64,000 nt of DNA from Gammaproteobacteria bacterium (GTDB taxonomy: Bacteria; Pseudomonadota; Gammaproteobacteria; Pseudomonadales; Azotimanducaceae), in NCBI GenBank assembly GCA_009846005.1, contig VXYL01000059.1:1-64000 (forward strand), read 5' to 3'. The position numbers and the translations under genes were made by a program. This document shows positions 50,814 through 59,796 of the stretch, in pieces. Below the pieces are notes generated by a model. It was not told where the DNA came from. It was given only the letters and a program-made list of their open reading frames with translations, and ran no database searches. The first letter of the stretch is position 1. The number at the start of each line of letters is the position of its first letter.

Positions 50814-52031
50814 GTGCTGGCGTCTGTCTCGCAGGCCGTGTCGCGGCGGCCGTCGGGCCTCGCGGTGGTTTTCCGCAAGGAGTTCGTCGACAGCCTTCGG
50901 GAGCGGCGCTCCATGGTGTCGGCGCTGGTGTTCGGGCCGCTCCTTGGTCCGGTGTTGTTCGTGCTCCTGACGAGCTATGCGGTCAACCTGCAGATCGACG
51001 AGGCCGAACAACCGATCGACGTGCCGGTCATCGGCGGGGACCTCGCGGAAAACCTCATGTCCCACCTGTTCCGCCGACAGATCGACGTGGACCAAGAACG
51101 TTTCGCGGATGTCGACTCGTTGCGGGACGCGGTGCGCACAGGCAACGTCGATGTGGGTCTGGTGGTCGATCCGGGTTTCACCGAGGCGCTGCAGACGGGC
51201 GAGCCGGCGCGGCTGTGGATCGTAACCGACACGGCGAACAATACGGCGCGCCGTTCTGTCTCGCGATTGAGTTCGGCGCTCGGCGACTACGGCAAGGTAA
51301 TCGGTCTGCACCGGCTTGCGCTCAGGGGCATCGATCCTAATCTCGCCATCCCCGTGGCGGTACTCACCGACGACGTCTCGACGCCTTCCGGTCGCGCCGT
51401 GATGCTCCTCGGAATGATGACGTACTTCCTGTTGTTCTCCACGCTCCTCGGCGGAACCCAGGTTGCCATCGACACCACGGCGGGCGAGCGCGAGCGGGGT
51501 TCGCTTGAGCCGCTGCTGGCGCTTGCCGTGTCGCGGTCCGAGCTGGTCTGGGGCAAGATTGGGGTGACCTTCGTGTTCATGGCGGTGTCGCTGGCGATCT
51601 GCATCGTGTCCTTCGCCATCGCCGTGCGGTTCCTGCCGCTTCCGAAGATAGGCATGACCGCGAACCTGACCCCGTTGGTGTGCGGCGGAATCTACGTGTC
51701 GATGCTGCCGTTCGCGGCGTTGGGCGCCGGCGTGATGACCATCGTCGCGTCCTACACGAAGTCGTTCCGGGAGGCGCAGACCTACACCAGCATCGCCATG
51801 GTCGCGCCGCCGCTGCCGATCATTCTCGTTATCCTCAACCCGGTGCAACCGTCCATCCCGCTGATGCTGGTGCCGAGCCTCTCCCAGCACTTGCTCGTGA
51901 CCGAACTTGTGAAGGGCGAGGTGTTCGATCCGCTGCACGTCGCCGTGTCGGCCGTGACCACCGTGGCGGTTGGCGTTGCATGCGCCCTGGCAACGGTGCA
52001 TCGGTACCGCAGCGAGGCGCTCCTCGTTTGA
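50814..52031 (+). CDS. ABC transporter permease (NatB-like, ABC-2 type)
   Basis: About 405 residues from GTG 50814, immediately after the ATPase stop. One N-terminal membrane span (LVFGPLLGPVLFVLLTSYAV) is followed by a large extracytoplasmic loop of about 150 residues with two alpha/beta segments (DVPVIGGDLAENLMSHLFRR, VDVGLVVDPGFTEALQ), then about five or six spans (MLLGMMTYFLLFSTLLGGTQ, VTFVFMAVSLAICIVSFAIA, LPLIILVIL-like segments) and the GERERGSLEPLLALAV coupling motif. This topology and the ERxxGTLEPLL pattern match NatB/ABC-2 exporters. Together with the ATPase it forms a complete exporter. Confidence 0.88.
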   Translation: MLASVSQAVSRRPSGLAVVFRKEFVDSLRERRSMVSALVFGPLLGPVLFVLLTSYAVNLQIDEAEQPIDVPVIGGDLAENLMSHLFRRQIDVDQERFADVDSLRDAVRTGNVDVGLVVDPGFTEALQTGEPARLWIVTDTANNTARRSVSRLSSALGDYGKVIGLHRLALRGIDPNLAIPVAVLTDDVSTPSGRAVMLLGMMTYFLLFSTLLGGTQVAIDTTAGERERGSLEPLLALAVSRSELVWGKIGVTFVFMAVSLAICIVSFAIAVRFLPLPKIGMTANLTPLVCGGIYVSMLPFAALGAGVMTIVASYTKSFREAQTYTSIAMVAPPLPIILVILNPVQPSIPLMLVPSLSQHLLVTELVKGEVFDPLHVAVSAVTTVAVGVACALATVHRYRSEALLV

Positions 52032-52061
52032 ACCGGGGTCGGATCGCGGGGCGCGTCCCTC

Positions 52062-52652
52062 TCAAGGTCTGTCGAGGCGCAGCAGCTCTCGCTCGGCGCT
52101 GCGTTGCCCGGCGCGCCGGGCATAGTCAAGCGGCGTGTGTCCCGCGTCGTCGCGGACATGGAGGTCGGCACCCGCACGGGCCAATGCGCGAATCGCGTCG
52201 CGACCGGTGCCGCGAGCGCCGAGCAGGTGCAGCGGTGTTCGCCCGGCGGCGTCCAGGACATTCGGGTCGGCGCCGTGCGCGAGCAGGATGCGGACTTTCG
52301 CGCCGTGGCCGTGGTTGGCGTCGTGGTGCAGGAGCGTCCGGTCCCCAGCGCCTTGGTCAATGTCCCAGCCGTGACGGAGCAACAGGGGAATCGCCTCGGC
52401 CATTGCCGCCGACGGCATGAACTTGATCGGACCGAGGTTGGGGTCGGCACCGCGTTCGAGCAGCAACTCGGCGATCTCGAGGTGAGCCTGCCGGTAGCAG
52501 TGGCCGTTGTTCTGGGCTACGCCCGCGCGCAGAAGCGGGTGTGCCGCGTACCCGTCGTGGGCGTGCAGCGCGGGTTCCTGCGCGAGGGTGGCCTTCGCAC
52601 TTTCAACGTCGCCGTCGCGGAACGCGGCAAGGAAGCGCTGTTGGCTGTTCAC
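52062..52652 (-). CDS. Ankyrin-repeat protein
   Basis: About 196 residues if started at GTG 52652, chosen because the neighbouring lipoprotein gene starts at 52781 on the other strand and a control region is needed between them. An ATG at 52778 would add 42 residues that do not look structured. Four or five ankyrin repeats are visible: RFLAAFRDGDVESAKATLAQ, LEIAELLLERGADPNLG, HGAKVRILLAHGADPNVLDA, AGRTPLHLLGARGTGRDAIR and ADLHVRDDAGHTPLDYARRA. Ankyrin repeats bind protein partners; no signal peptide or enzyme domain is attached. The gene converges with the ABC permease gene. Confidence 0.7.
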   Translation of the reverse strand: MNSQQRFLAAFRDGDVESAKATLAQEPALHAHDGYAAHPLLRAGVAQNNGHCYRQAHLEIAELLLERGADPNLGPIKFMPSAAMAEAIPLLLRHGWDIDQGAGDRTLLHHDANHGHGAKVRILLAHGADPNVLDAAGRTPLHLLGARGTGRDAIRALARAGADLHVRDDAGHTPLDYARRAGQRSAERELLRLDRP

Positions 52653-52780
52653 GGTCCGGATTGTAACGTTGTATGGCGATCCGAGATCCGCGACCGCGCC
52701 GGGCGAGTTGTCCGCGAGCGTCCTGGGGAATACGCTTGCCAGTTGTGAGGTCTTGTCCGTGAACAAGGTAGCACTCATCG

Positions 52781-54862
52781 ATGCCTGACCCGCGCCTCCC
52801 CGAAACAAGCGCGCTTTTCGTTGCCCGGTGGTCGGTGCTCGTAGCCGTCTGCTGCATCTTGACGGGCTGCGCGCGTTCGACGATGCACGGCGACACCGCG
52901 GCGACGGCGGGGCGTTCCGCGCCCGCGTCGCCGATTCCTGAGGCGTTGCTGCTCGACGTGGGGATCGCGGTATTCGACGTCCCGGGAGACGGCCTCGACG
53001 GCGACGATGACGAGTCCGTGTTCCAGAACGACGAGGTGCTGAGAGTTGAACGCAACTATGTGCCCTATGTCATCGGAAAGCGCCTTCAGGCGGCACAGAC
53101 CTGGGGTGCCGTTCGGGTCCTCCCGCGCCCGTCGGCCGTGATCGATGTAACCGTGACCGGGGCCGTCATGCGCTCCGATGGCGAGTCGCTCACTTTTCGG
53201 GCCAAGGCGACCGACGCAAGAGGGGTCGATTGGTTCGACAAGGAATACCGGGCCGTCGCGGAAGCCGGCGCGTATGAAGGCGGCGATGACTCGAAGGATC
53301 CGTTCGCCCGCGCCTACGCGGCGGTGGCCGCGGACATGGCGGCCGGTCTTCGTGAACTCACTGCGGAAGACCGCGCGCGCATCCGCGCCGTCGCGGAGGT
53401 CGCCTTCGCCCGTTCTCTCGTGCCCGAAGCGTTCGCGCGGCACGTAACGCCGAAGCCGGACGGGGGCCACGAACTGCGCCGCCTGCCGGCCGACGACGAT
53501 CCCACGCTGGCGCGTGTCCGGGAAGTGCGCCAGCGGGAGCACCTCTTCATCGACCGGGCCAACGACTACTACGAGGACTTCACGGCGAACATCCTAGGGC
53601 CCTACGACGAATGGCGCCGGAAGGCGTACCGCAGTCGGCGGGCCATGCGCGAACTCAGGCTGAAAGCGGACGCCCAGGTGTTGCTGGGTTCGGCGAGGAT
53701 CATCGCCGGACTTGCTCGGATGGACCACGACATGCCGGGCCGTCTGGGCTTCGATTGGGTAACCCGGGGCCTCGGGCTGATTCGGGGCGCCGAGACCAGC
53801 GAGGGACTGCTGCGCGCCAATGCCGACTCGCTGCGTGAAGTCGGTTCCTCGACACAAGCGAACCTGCTGCCGCATACCACGGCCCTGGAGAACCGAACCG
53901 CGAGACTGCAACAGGGCGTCGACTCGGCCTACGACCGACTGCGCGTGATCCTTGGTCGCCTGTACCGGGAGGAGTTCGGCGGGCCCGACTCCCCGTCGCC
54001 GTCCTCGCCCGGGCAGGCGGTGGGCGAGGGGCTAGGGCAACCGGCCGTCGATCCGTTGGCGCAGTCGGTGGCGGCGGTGTCGAGCATGACGCCCAATAGT
54101 CGTGTGGAAAGGCGGACATCGGACGCCAAGGAGGAAATCCGCGCCGGGAACGTCGAGGCGGCGATTGGCATGTTGAGCTCGATCCTCGACGACGGCGAGG
54201 ACTTGGGCGCATTGGCTGCCGCGCGGATCTACACCTTGCTCGCGCTGGGCCACTTCGCGCAATCCGATGATCGGCAGGCCATGGGTGCCTTCAACCACGT
54301 TGTCGGAACGGCGTGTGCGAATGTCTGTTCGCCGGAAACGATGGGTCGGACAGCGGACAGGCGGCGTCACTTCAACCCGATACGCCCGGCTTTGTACGAG
54401 TTCATCGCGGCCGTACAGGACGAGATCTACTACGGCGACTTCGACTACGCCATCGAAATGCTGACCGACCTGATGGGCGACCCGGGCGCCGAGTCCTCCC
54501 CACGAGTCAACCCCCAGGCCGCCCGAAGCCTCGGCGTGTTCCGGCTCCGGCCGGCCGAGCGGGCGGCCATGTATCAGACGCTGGCGAGAGCGTACGTCGG
54601 CAAGCGCGACTACACGGCGGCCTCGGCGGTCTACGAGCGGATCCTCGGCATGGGGGCGACAGTGCCGCCATGGGATCGCGACATCAGTAACGAGAGCCTT
54701 GCCCTGATCCATTTTTCCCGCGAGGATTACAAAAAATCCATGGAATATCAACGGGATTGGCTCCGAACCTCGAACTGGGTTATGGAAGCTTGTGCGAAGA
54801 TCTGTCCCGCGGAACCCGGGACTTTCCCTGAAGCCCGTCCTCTACGGCTGTCGCGGCGGTAG
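52781..54862 (+). CDS. TPR-containing lipoprotein
   Basis: About 693 residues from ATG 52781, with AAGG 12 bases upstream. The N-terminus is a lipoprotein signal (LVAVCCILTGCARS; Cys of LTGC is the lipidation site). It continues through a globular strand-helix part (EALLLDVGIAVFDVPGDG, RFQ-like VERNYVPYVIGKRL, YRAVAEAGAYEGGDDS) and a middle helical region with a low-complexity Ser/Pro segment near 405-420. TPR-like helix pairs follow at the C-terminus: AAIGMLSSILDDGEDLGALA, AARIYTLLALGHFAQSDDRQ, MYQTLARAYVGKRDYTAASA and LALIHFSREDYKKSMEYQRD. The architecture suggests a periplasmic or outer-membrane assembly or surface-complex component; no named family is recognised. Confidence 0.6.
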   Translation: MPDPRLPETSALFVARWSVLVAVCCILTGCARSTMHGDTAATAGRSAPASPIPEALLLDVGIAVFDVPGDGLDGDDDESVFQNDEVLRVERNYVPYVIGKRLQAAQTWGAVRVLPRPSAVIDVTVTGAVMRSDGESLTFRAKATDARGVDWFDKEYRAVAEAGAYEGGDDSKDPFARAYAAVAADMAAGLRELTAEDRARIRAVAEVAFARSLVPEAFARHVTPKPDGGHELRRLPADDDPTLARVREVRQREHLFIDRANDYYEDFTANILGPYDEWRRKAYRSRRAMRELRLKADAQVLLGSARIIAGLARMDHDMPGRLGFDWVTRGLGLIRGAETSEGLLRANADSLREVGSSTQANLLPHTTALENRTARLQQGVDSAYDRLRVILGRLYREEFGGPDSPSPSSPGQAVGEGLGQPAVDPLAQSVAAVSSMTPNSRVERRTSDAKEEIRAGNVEAAIGMLSSILDDGEDLGALAAARIYTLLALGHFAQSDDRQAMGAFNHVVGTACANVCSPETMGRTADRRRHFNPIRPALYEFIAAVQDEIYYGDFDYAIEMLTDLMGDPGAESSPRVNPQAARSLGVFRLRPAERAAMYQTLARAYVGKRDYTAASAVYERILGMGATVPPWDRDISNESLALIHFSREDYKKSMEYQRDWLRTSNWVMEACAKICPAEPGTFPEARPLRLSRR

Positions 54863-54875
54863 TCCAAATCGCGAT

Positions 54876-54895
54876 GGGACGGGACAAGCCCGTCC
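54876..54895. repeat. Dispersed hairpin repeat between convergent genes
   Basis: GGGACGGGACAAGCCCGTCC, identical to 62207-62226. It folds as a 7-bp stem (GGACGGG/CCCGTCC) with loop ACAAG. It lies in the 70-base space between two convergent genes and may act as a bidirectional terminator or a REP-like element. Confidence 0.7.
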
Positions 54896-54932
54896 TACGG
54901 TGCCTGCCGTCGATCTGGGGATCCGTTTGCCC

Positions 54933-56078
54933 TCACCAATTGGTGAAAGCGCCGTCGGGCCGACGCAGTTGCGGGGGCCAACTGTTCAACGGCGCGGGCT
55001 GCGCCTTGGCGAGCGCCTCGTCGAACTCGACGCCGAGCCCCGGCACGTCCCGGCAGCGGGCGTAGCCGTCTTCCCAAAGGATCTGCTGCGGAAACAGGTC
55101 GTTGGCGAATGTGCCCGGGGCGCGCGGCATCTCCTGCACACCAACGTTGGTGGTGGCCATGCAAAGCGCGACCCCGGCCGCGGCGCTCACCGGCCCCAGC
55201 GGATTGTGGGGGACGATGTCGATGTAGTGAGTCTCGCACCAATGCGCGATCTTCAACGCCTCGGTAAGGCCGCCGACTATGCATAGATCGATGCGGGCAT
55301 AGTTGATGAGTTCCTCTTCGACGACCTCCCGAAACGCCCATTTCGACGACCACTGTTCGCCGGCCGCGATCGGCAGGTGGACATGGCGGGCCAGTGTCCG
55401 GTAGCTGGCGGCATTCTCCGAGCGCAGCGGATCCTCGATGAAGAAGGGGTGGAAAGGCTCGAGGCGCCGGCACAGGTCGATGGTGTGCGCAGTATCGAGC
55501 CGGGTGTGCACGTCGAGGCAAAGCCCTGGCTCGTCGCCAACGGCATCGCGCACCGCGGCCATGTGGCGAACGGCGTCGCGCACGGCTTCCGACGGCTCCA
55601 GAACGTCGTTCTCGCCGGCCCGGGTGCCAACGGCCCAGCGCAGGAACTTCCACCCCGCCGCTACGTGGGCGCGGCAGTCAGCGATGAGTTCGTCGAGGTC
55701 GCGTTCCCGGACATGCGGGTAGCACACGACCTTGTCCCGGACCGGTCCGCCGAGCAGCCGGTACACCGGCAACCCGAGCGCCTTGCCCTTGATGTCCCAG
55801 AGCGCGATGTCGATGGCGCTGATGGCGCTCCCGTACACCTTGTCCGCCGGAAAGTACGCGCCGCGGAACATGCGTTGCCAGTGCCGTTCGATCGCGATCG
55901 GGTCTTCGCCGACAAGCACCTCTGCCAGGTGCTTGACGGCCTGGTCGACGGCAGCGCCCCAGTTGTCGATGCCCGCCTCGCCCAGACCCGTGATTCCGGC
56001 ATCCGTCTCCACCTTGACGATGAAGTACTTCCGTGTGCCATCGTGGCAGCAGAACGTCTTGATCTCGGCTATCTTCAT
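54933..56078 (-). CDS. Enolase-superfamily sugar-acid dehydratase (mandelate racemase subgroup)
   Basis: About 381 residues from ATG 56078, chosen for the strong GGGGGAGG ribosome-binding site; three codons of open frame precede it. The N-terminal cap domain (MKIAEIKTFCCHDGTRKYFI, VKVETDAGITGLGEAG) is followed by a barrel. The three metal ligands are LCLDVHTR (Asp), FFIEDPL (Glu) and IAAGEQW (Glu), with IVPHNPLGPVSAAAGV carrying the catalytic histidine, as in galactonate/mannonate-type dehydratases. Such enzymes remove water from an aldonic acid to give a 2-keto-3-deoxy acid. No kinase, aldolase or sugar transporter gene is adjacent, so the substrate is not identified. Confidence 0.85.
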   Translation of the reverse strand: MKIAEIKTFCCHDGTRKYFIVKVETDAGITGLGEAGIDNWGAAVDQAVKHLAEVLVGEDPIAIERHWQRMFRGAYFPADKVYGSAISAIDIALWDIKGKALGLPVYRLLGGPVRDKVVCYPHVRERDLDELIADCRAHVAAGWKFLRWAVGTRAGENDVLEPSEAVRDAVRHMAAVRDAVGDEPGLCLDVHTRLDTAHTIDLCRRLEPFHPFFIEDPLRSENAASYRTLARHVHLPIAAGEQWSSKWAFREVVEEELINYARIDLCIVGGLTEALKIAHWCETHYIDIVPHNPLGPVSAAAGVALCMATTNVGVQEMPRAPGTFANDLFPQQILWEDGYARCRDVPGLGVEFDEALAKAQPAPLNSWPPQLRRPDGAFTNW

Positions 56079-56126
56079 GGTGCCTCCCCCCAACCTCCTC
56101 GACCGAGAGTATGACGTACCTAGGAA

Positions 56127-57635
56127 ATGGCTGAACTGAGTCTGCCCCTCCGTCTGTCGCGCGGCCTGCCGTGGTCGGTTGTGGCGAGAGTGCCGGGCAG
56201 CCTCTCGGTCACGCCGTTGATCTTTGCGCTGATCGCCACGGTCGGGATCGTCCCCGCACTTATGTCATGGGCGGCCGAATCGGTCCACATGGTGCCGTTC
56301 TTCCCCTCGGCATCCGACGATCTTGGCCGCCAGGGATTCGTGCGGGTGATGAACCACTCCGACGAGCCGGGGGAGGTCAAGATCATGGCGATTGACGATG
56401 AGGGTGCAGCGTACGGACCGGCGACGCTCGCCATCGAGGCTGGCGCGACCGTTCACTTCAACTCTGGGGACTTGGAGGACGGCAACGTCGGAAAGGCGTT
56501 GACGGGTAACACCGGCGCAGGCCAAGGGGACTGGCGCCTCGCGCTCGGTAGCGATCTTCACATCGAGGTCTTGTCCTATCTCCGCACCAGCGATGGCACC
56601 TTGGCGTCGATGCACGACACGGTCCCTTGGCGGGAGGGCGCGTATCGCGTAGCGGCCTTCAATCCTGGCAGCAACAAGGAGCAGCAAAGCCTCATTCGGG
56701 TAGCCAATATCGGGGAAGCCACCGCCACGGTGAGCATCGAGGGCATCGACGACGCGGGTGACGCGGGCGTCGGCACGGTGACTGTGGAGATCCCGGCCGG
56801 AGCTGCAAGAACCTACTCGGCGGCGGCACTGGAGTCGGCGAGCGCAACGGGACTCACCGGATCGCTGGGGGATGGCGCGGGCAAGTGGCAGCTAGACGTC
56901 CGTTCGGATCAGGCCCTCGTCGTGATGAACCTGCTGTCGAATCCCGCTGGCCATCTCACGAACCTATCGAGCGATGGGACGGACGCTTCGACCATCAGTT
57001 TCGTCTTCGACCGTGGCGAACACGGCTTCGTGGCGGATTTCGCCGACTTTCCGCCCGCCGACCGGGAGGAATACGACCTGGCGTCCGACTACCGTGCGCT
57101 TCCGCCCCCTTTCGAGTCGCAGTCGGCCCTGTTCATCGGCGGCGACAACCACAGCGACGACCTCTTCATGTTCTTCAAGGGGCAAGTCGGGGGTCTCGTC
57201 CCCGACGCCCGCTACGCCGTCAGCGTCGGCGTGGAGATCGCCACCGATGTGCCTGCCGGCTGTGTCGGCATCGGCGGCGCGCCGGGCGAGAGCGTCTACG
57301 TCAAGGCCGGCGCGTCGCAGGCCGAACCGGTCCCCGTCCTCGAAGGCAACTACCTGCGGATGAACATCGACATCGGGAGGCAATCCAACGGCGGCGAAAA
57401 CGCGGCAGTGCTCGGCGACGTCGCCAATTCCCGGCAGTGCGAAGAGTCGCGTGAATGGGAGCTCAAGTCCCTTCCGATCCAATCGATACCCGCGCCGATC
57501 ACAGCCTCGTCGAGTGGCCGGACATGGGTTTTGTTCGGCGTCGACTCGGGTTTCGAGGGTCGCACGGAGATCTACTTGACCCGGGCAACCGTCTCCCTCG
57601 CGCCCTCGGAAGGCGATGCGGCGGTGGTCGAATAA
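56127..57635 (+). CDS. Exported protein with two tandem beta-repeat domains
   Basis: About 502 residues from ATG 56127. The N-terminal membrane or signal segment is TPLIFALIATVGIVPALMSW. Two copies of a domain of about 105 residues follow. Copy 1 has QGFVRVMNHSDEPGEVKIMA, IDDEGAAYGPATLAIEAGAT, GAGQGDWRLALGSDLHIEVL. Copy 2 has QSLIRVANIGEATATVSIEG, IDDAGDAGVGTVTVEIPAGA, GAGKWQLDVRSDQALVVMNL. The two align over their full length, so they are an internal duplication of an immunoglobulin-like beta domain. The last 200 residues form a third, different domain (FVFDRGEHGFVADFADFPPA, CVGIGGAPGESVYVKAGASQ). It is probably a surface or periplasmic adhesin-like protein. It is divergent from the dehydratase gene across 48 bases. 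Confidence 0.65.
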   Translation: MAELSLPLRLSRGLPWSVVARVPGSLSVTPLIFALIATVGIVPALMSWAAESVHMVPFFPSASDDLGRQGFVRVMNHSDEPGEVKIMAIDDEGAAYGPATLAIEAGATVHFNSGDLEDGNVGKALTGNTGAGQGDWRLALGSDLHIEVLSYLRTSDGTLASMHDTVPWREGAYRVAAFNPGSNKEQQSLIRVANIGEATATVSIEGIDDAGDAGVGTVTVEIPAGAARTYSAAALESASATGLTGSLGDGAGKWQLDVRSDQALVVMNLLSNPAGHLTNLSSDGTDASTISFVFDRGEHGFVADFADFPPADREEYDLASDYRALPPPFESQSALFIGGDNHSDDLFMFFKGQVGGLVPDARYAVSVGVEIATDVPAGCVGIGGAPGESVYVKAGASQAEPVPVLEGNYLRMNIDIGRQSNGGENAAVLGDVANSRQCEESREWELKSLPIQSIPAPITASSSGRTWVLFGVDSGFEGRTEIYLTRATVSLAPSEGDAAVVE

Positions 57636-57666
57636 AGACTGCTGCGCGCGTGGCTGATCGCAAATT

Positions 57667-57743
57667 TGGTCGGAGTGGCCGGACTTGAACCGGCGGCCCC
57701 CGCCTCCCGAAGACGGTGCTCTACCAGACTGAGCTACACTCCG
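57667..57743 (-). tRNA. tRNA-Pro (CGG)
   Basis: 77 bases. Acceptor stem CGGAGTG with CACTCCG, discriminator A and encoded CCA; anticodon loop TTCGGGA gives CGG, with the G37 typical of proline tRNAs; D-arm GTAGCTCAGTCTGGTAGAGC and T-arm GCCGG-TTCAAGT-CCGGC are visible. Confidence 0.95.
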
Positions 57744-57846
57744 AACGTTTGACGCGGATCGGCCTAGATCCCGTCGCGGGGCGGCTATTGTAAGTCCGGT
57801 GCGGCCGGTGCGCCACAACCGGGGCCGTGCCTTCCTGCCTGCAGCG

Positions 57847-58866
57847 TTAAGCCATCCGGGATACCGCCACCATCGCCAAGGCCTCCAGGGCATCGCGATA
57901 GCGGCTCGGCGGTAGCGCGAGTACTTCCTCGGCGGCCAAGTAGGCTTCTTCGAGCGCCCGGTTCTTTGTGTAGGCGAGACCGCCGCTGCGATATACGGCG
58001 TGGGCGACATTGTGGAAGTCCACGGCGGAGCGGTTGTCGATGGCGCGGCGGACGACGGCCGACTGGTTGCCGTGGCCGTTGGCGATGGTATGGATCAGGG
58101 GCAGCGTGACCTTGCCTTCGGCCAAGTCGTCGCCGGGGTTCTTGCCCATGACGCTGCTATCGCCGGCGTAGTCCAGCCAGTCGTCGACAAGCTGATAGGC
58201 CATGCCGAAGTGGAGTCCGTAGCGCCGCATGGCGGCGATGAGGTCGGGATCGTCCGAGCACAGAACGGCGCCGGTGTGGGCGGCAGCCTGGAACAGCATC
58301 GCGGTCTTGCGGCGCACGACCTCCAGGTACTCGTCCTCGGTCATGCTCGTGCGGCCGATACTGGCTAGCTGCATGACCTCGCCTTCCGCGATGAGGTTCG
58401 TGGCGTCGGAGATGATCGCCATGATGTCCATGCTGTCGAGTTCCACCATGAGCTGAAAACCGCGGGAATACAGGAAGTCGCCGACGAGAACGCTGGGGGC
58501 GTTGCCCCAGAGGGCATTGGCGGTCGCCCGGCCGCGGCGGCGCGAGCTGTTGTCGACGACATCGTCGTGCAGGAGGGTGGCCGTGTGCAGGAACTCGATG
58601 ATGGTCGCCAGCCGGATGTGGTCGGTACCCGTGTATGAACAAGCCCGGGCGGTGAGCAGCACGATCAGGGGGCGCAGACGCTTGCCACCGCCTTCGACGA
58701 TGTAGTGGCCGATTTCCTCGACCATCTCGACACCGGAGGAAAGCTGCCTCGGTATCAACGCGTTGACCCGCGCGAAGTCGTCTGCCACCAGGTCGAAGAC
58801 CGCCTCCAGCGCCATTTGCGGGGCGTCGCGGGAGGTCGCTTCGGCGGCTGCGGTGGTGAATACCAT
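57847..58866 (-). CDS. ispB: Octaprenyl/polyprenyl diphosphate synthase
   Basis: About 339 residues from ATG 58866; an ATG at 58815 would remove 17 residues that are not part of the fold. Trans-prenyltransferase motifs are clear: GGGKRLRPLIVLL, the first Asp-rich motif LLHDDVVDNS with following RRRGRATAN, GDFLYSRGFQLMVEL, and the second Asp-rich motif AYQLVDDWLDYAG. It elongates isoprenyl diphosphate to make the quinone side chain. Its place divergent from rplU-rpmA is the standard gammaproteobacterial arrangement. Confidence 0.93.
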   Translation of the reverse strand: MVFTTAAAEATSRDAPQMALEAVFDLVADDFARVNALIPRQLSSGVEMVEEIGHYIVEGGGKRLRPLIVLLTARACSYTGTDHIRLATIIEFLHTATLLHDDVVDNSSRRRGRATANALWGNAPSVLVGDFLYSRGFQLMVELDSMDIMAIISDATNLIAEGEVMQLASIGRTSMTEDEYLEVVRRKTAMLFQAAAHTGAVLCSDDPDLIAAMRRYGLHFGMAYQLVDDWLDYAGDSSVMGKNPGDDLAEGKVTLPLIHTIANGHGNQSAVVRRAIDNRSAVDFHNVAHAVYRSGGLAYTKNRALEEAYLAAEEVLALPPSRYRDALEALAMVAVSRMA

Positions 58867-58916
58867 GGCTTGGAGGATGGGCTCGGATCGTTCCTGGTCT
58901 TAGGCCTTTCGGCGCG

Positions 58917-58946
58917 TTGTCACGGTCGCGTCGTGTCCTATAGAAT
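58917..58946 (+). promoter_or_regulatory. Promoter of rplU-rpmA-obgE
   Basis: TTGTCA (58917-58922), then TATAGA at 58939-58944 (16-base spacer) or TAGAAT at 58941-58946 (18-base spacer). Only one base differs from consensus in the -35 box. The leader to rplU is about 105 bases. Confidence 0.55.
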
Positions 58947-59060
58947 GACGCGCTTTTTGTACGACCGGTCAGGTCGCGGGCGAATTGTAATACACGATGC
59001 AATCCCCGCGACTGCTGTTCGGCGCGGTCGAGGCTTAAGAGATTGGCTTAGGACGGTTCC

Positions 59061-59372
59061 ATGTTTGCGGTATTCGAAAGCGGCGGCAAGCAGCACCGGG
59101 TTGCCGAGGGCGAAGTGGTGCGCTTGGAACGTCTCGACGGGGCGCCTGGCGACACGATCGTGTTCGACCGCGTATTGATGATCGCCGAAGGCGACGACGT
59201 GGCCATCGGCGAGCCGCTTGTCGAGGGCGGCCAGGTTACCGGTGAGGTGGTAGGGCAGGGGCGCGGCAAGAAGATCCGCGTCATCAAGTTCAAGCGGCGC
59301 AAGAACTACCTCCGCAAGAAGGGCCATCGCCAGGCCTTCACCGACGTCAGGATCACCGCGATAAACCGGTAG
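59061..59372 (+). CDS. rplU: 50S ribosomal protein L21
   Basis: 103 residues from ATG 59061 with AGGA at 7-10 bases. It has the standard [20 protein letters not shown] start, [20 protein letters not shown] middle and [21 protein letters not shown]-terminus, and full family length. It binds 23S rRNA in the large subunit. It is first in the rplU-rpmA-obgE-proB run. Confidence 0.98.
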   Translation: MFAVFESGGKQHRVAEGEVVRLERLDGAPGDTIVFDRVLMIAEGDDVAIGEPLVEGGQVTGEVVGQGRGKKIRVIKFKRRKNYLRKKGHRQAFTDVRITAINR

Positions 59373-59472
59373 CGTAGGCGGTACCTGAGACGAACCTCGA
59401 GGGCATAAAGATGCGCCTCGAGTGACAGCGTGTCGTGCGCGTTGCATCGTTGGCAGGCAAAGAGGAGACCGA

Positions 59473-59748
59473 ATGGCACATAAGAAAGCAGGGGGCAGCA
59501 CCCGCAACGGGCGCGACTCCCATTCGAAGCGGCTTGGCGTCAAGAAGTTCGGCGGCGAAAACGTCGTGGCGGGGAACATCCTCGTTCGGCAGCGCGGCAC
59601 TCGGTTCCATCCAGGGTCCAACGTCGGTTGCGGGCGAGACCACACGCTATTCGCCACGGCCGACGGCACGGTGAAGTTCGAGGCGAGGGGTGTGCTCGGG
59701 CGTAAGTACGTGAGCGTCGTGTCCGCGGGCGGCGCCCCGGCGTCCTGA
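59473..59748 (+). CDS. rpmA: 50S ribosomal protein L27
   Basis: 91 residues from ATG 59473 (GAGGAG upstream). [60 protein letters not shown] and [16 protein letters not shown] are all present. The N-terminal tail reaches the peptidyl-transferase centre. There is no long cleavable N-terminal extension of the kind seen in Firmicutes. Confidence 0.98.
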   Translation: MAHKKAGGSTRNGRDSHSKRLGVKKFGGENVVAGNILVRQRGTRFHPGSNVGCGRDHTLFATADGTVKFEARGVLGRKYVSVVSAGGAPAS

Positions 59749-59796
59749 CCTAGGAGGCCCGTCGCGCCGGCGGGTCGAAACCGGGCGGGCGAAGCC

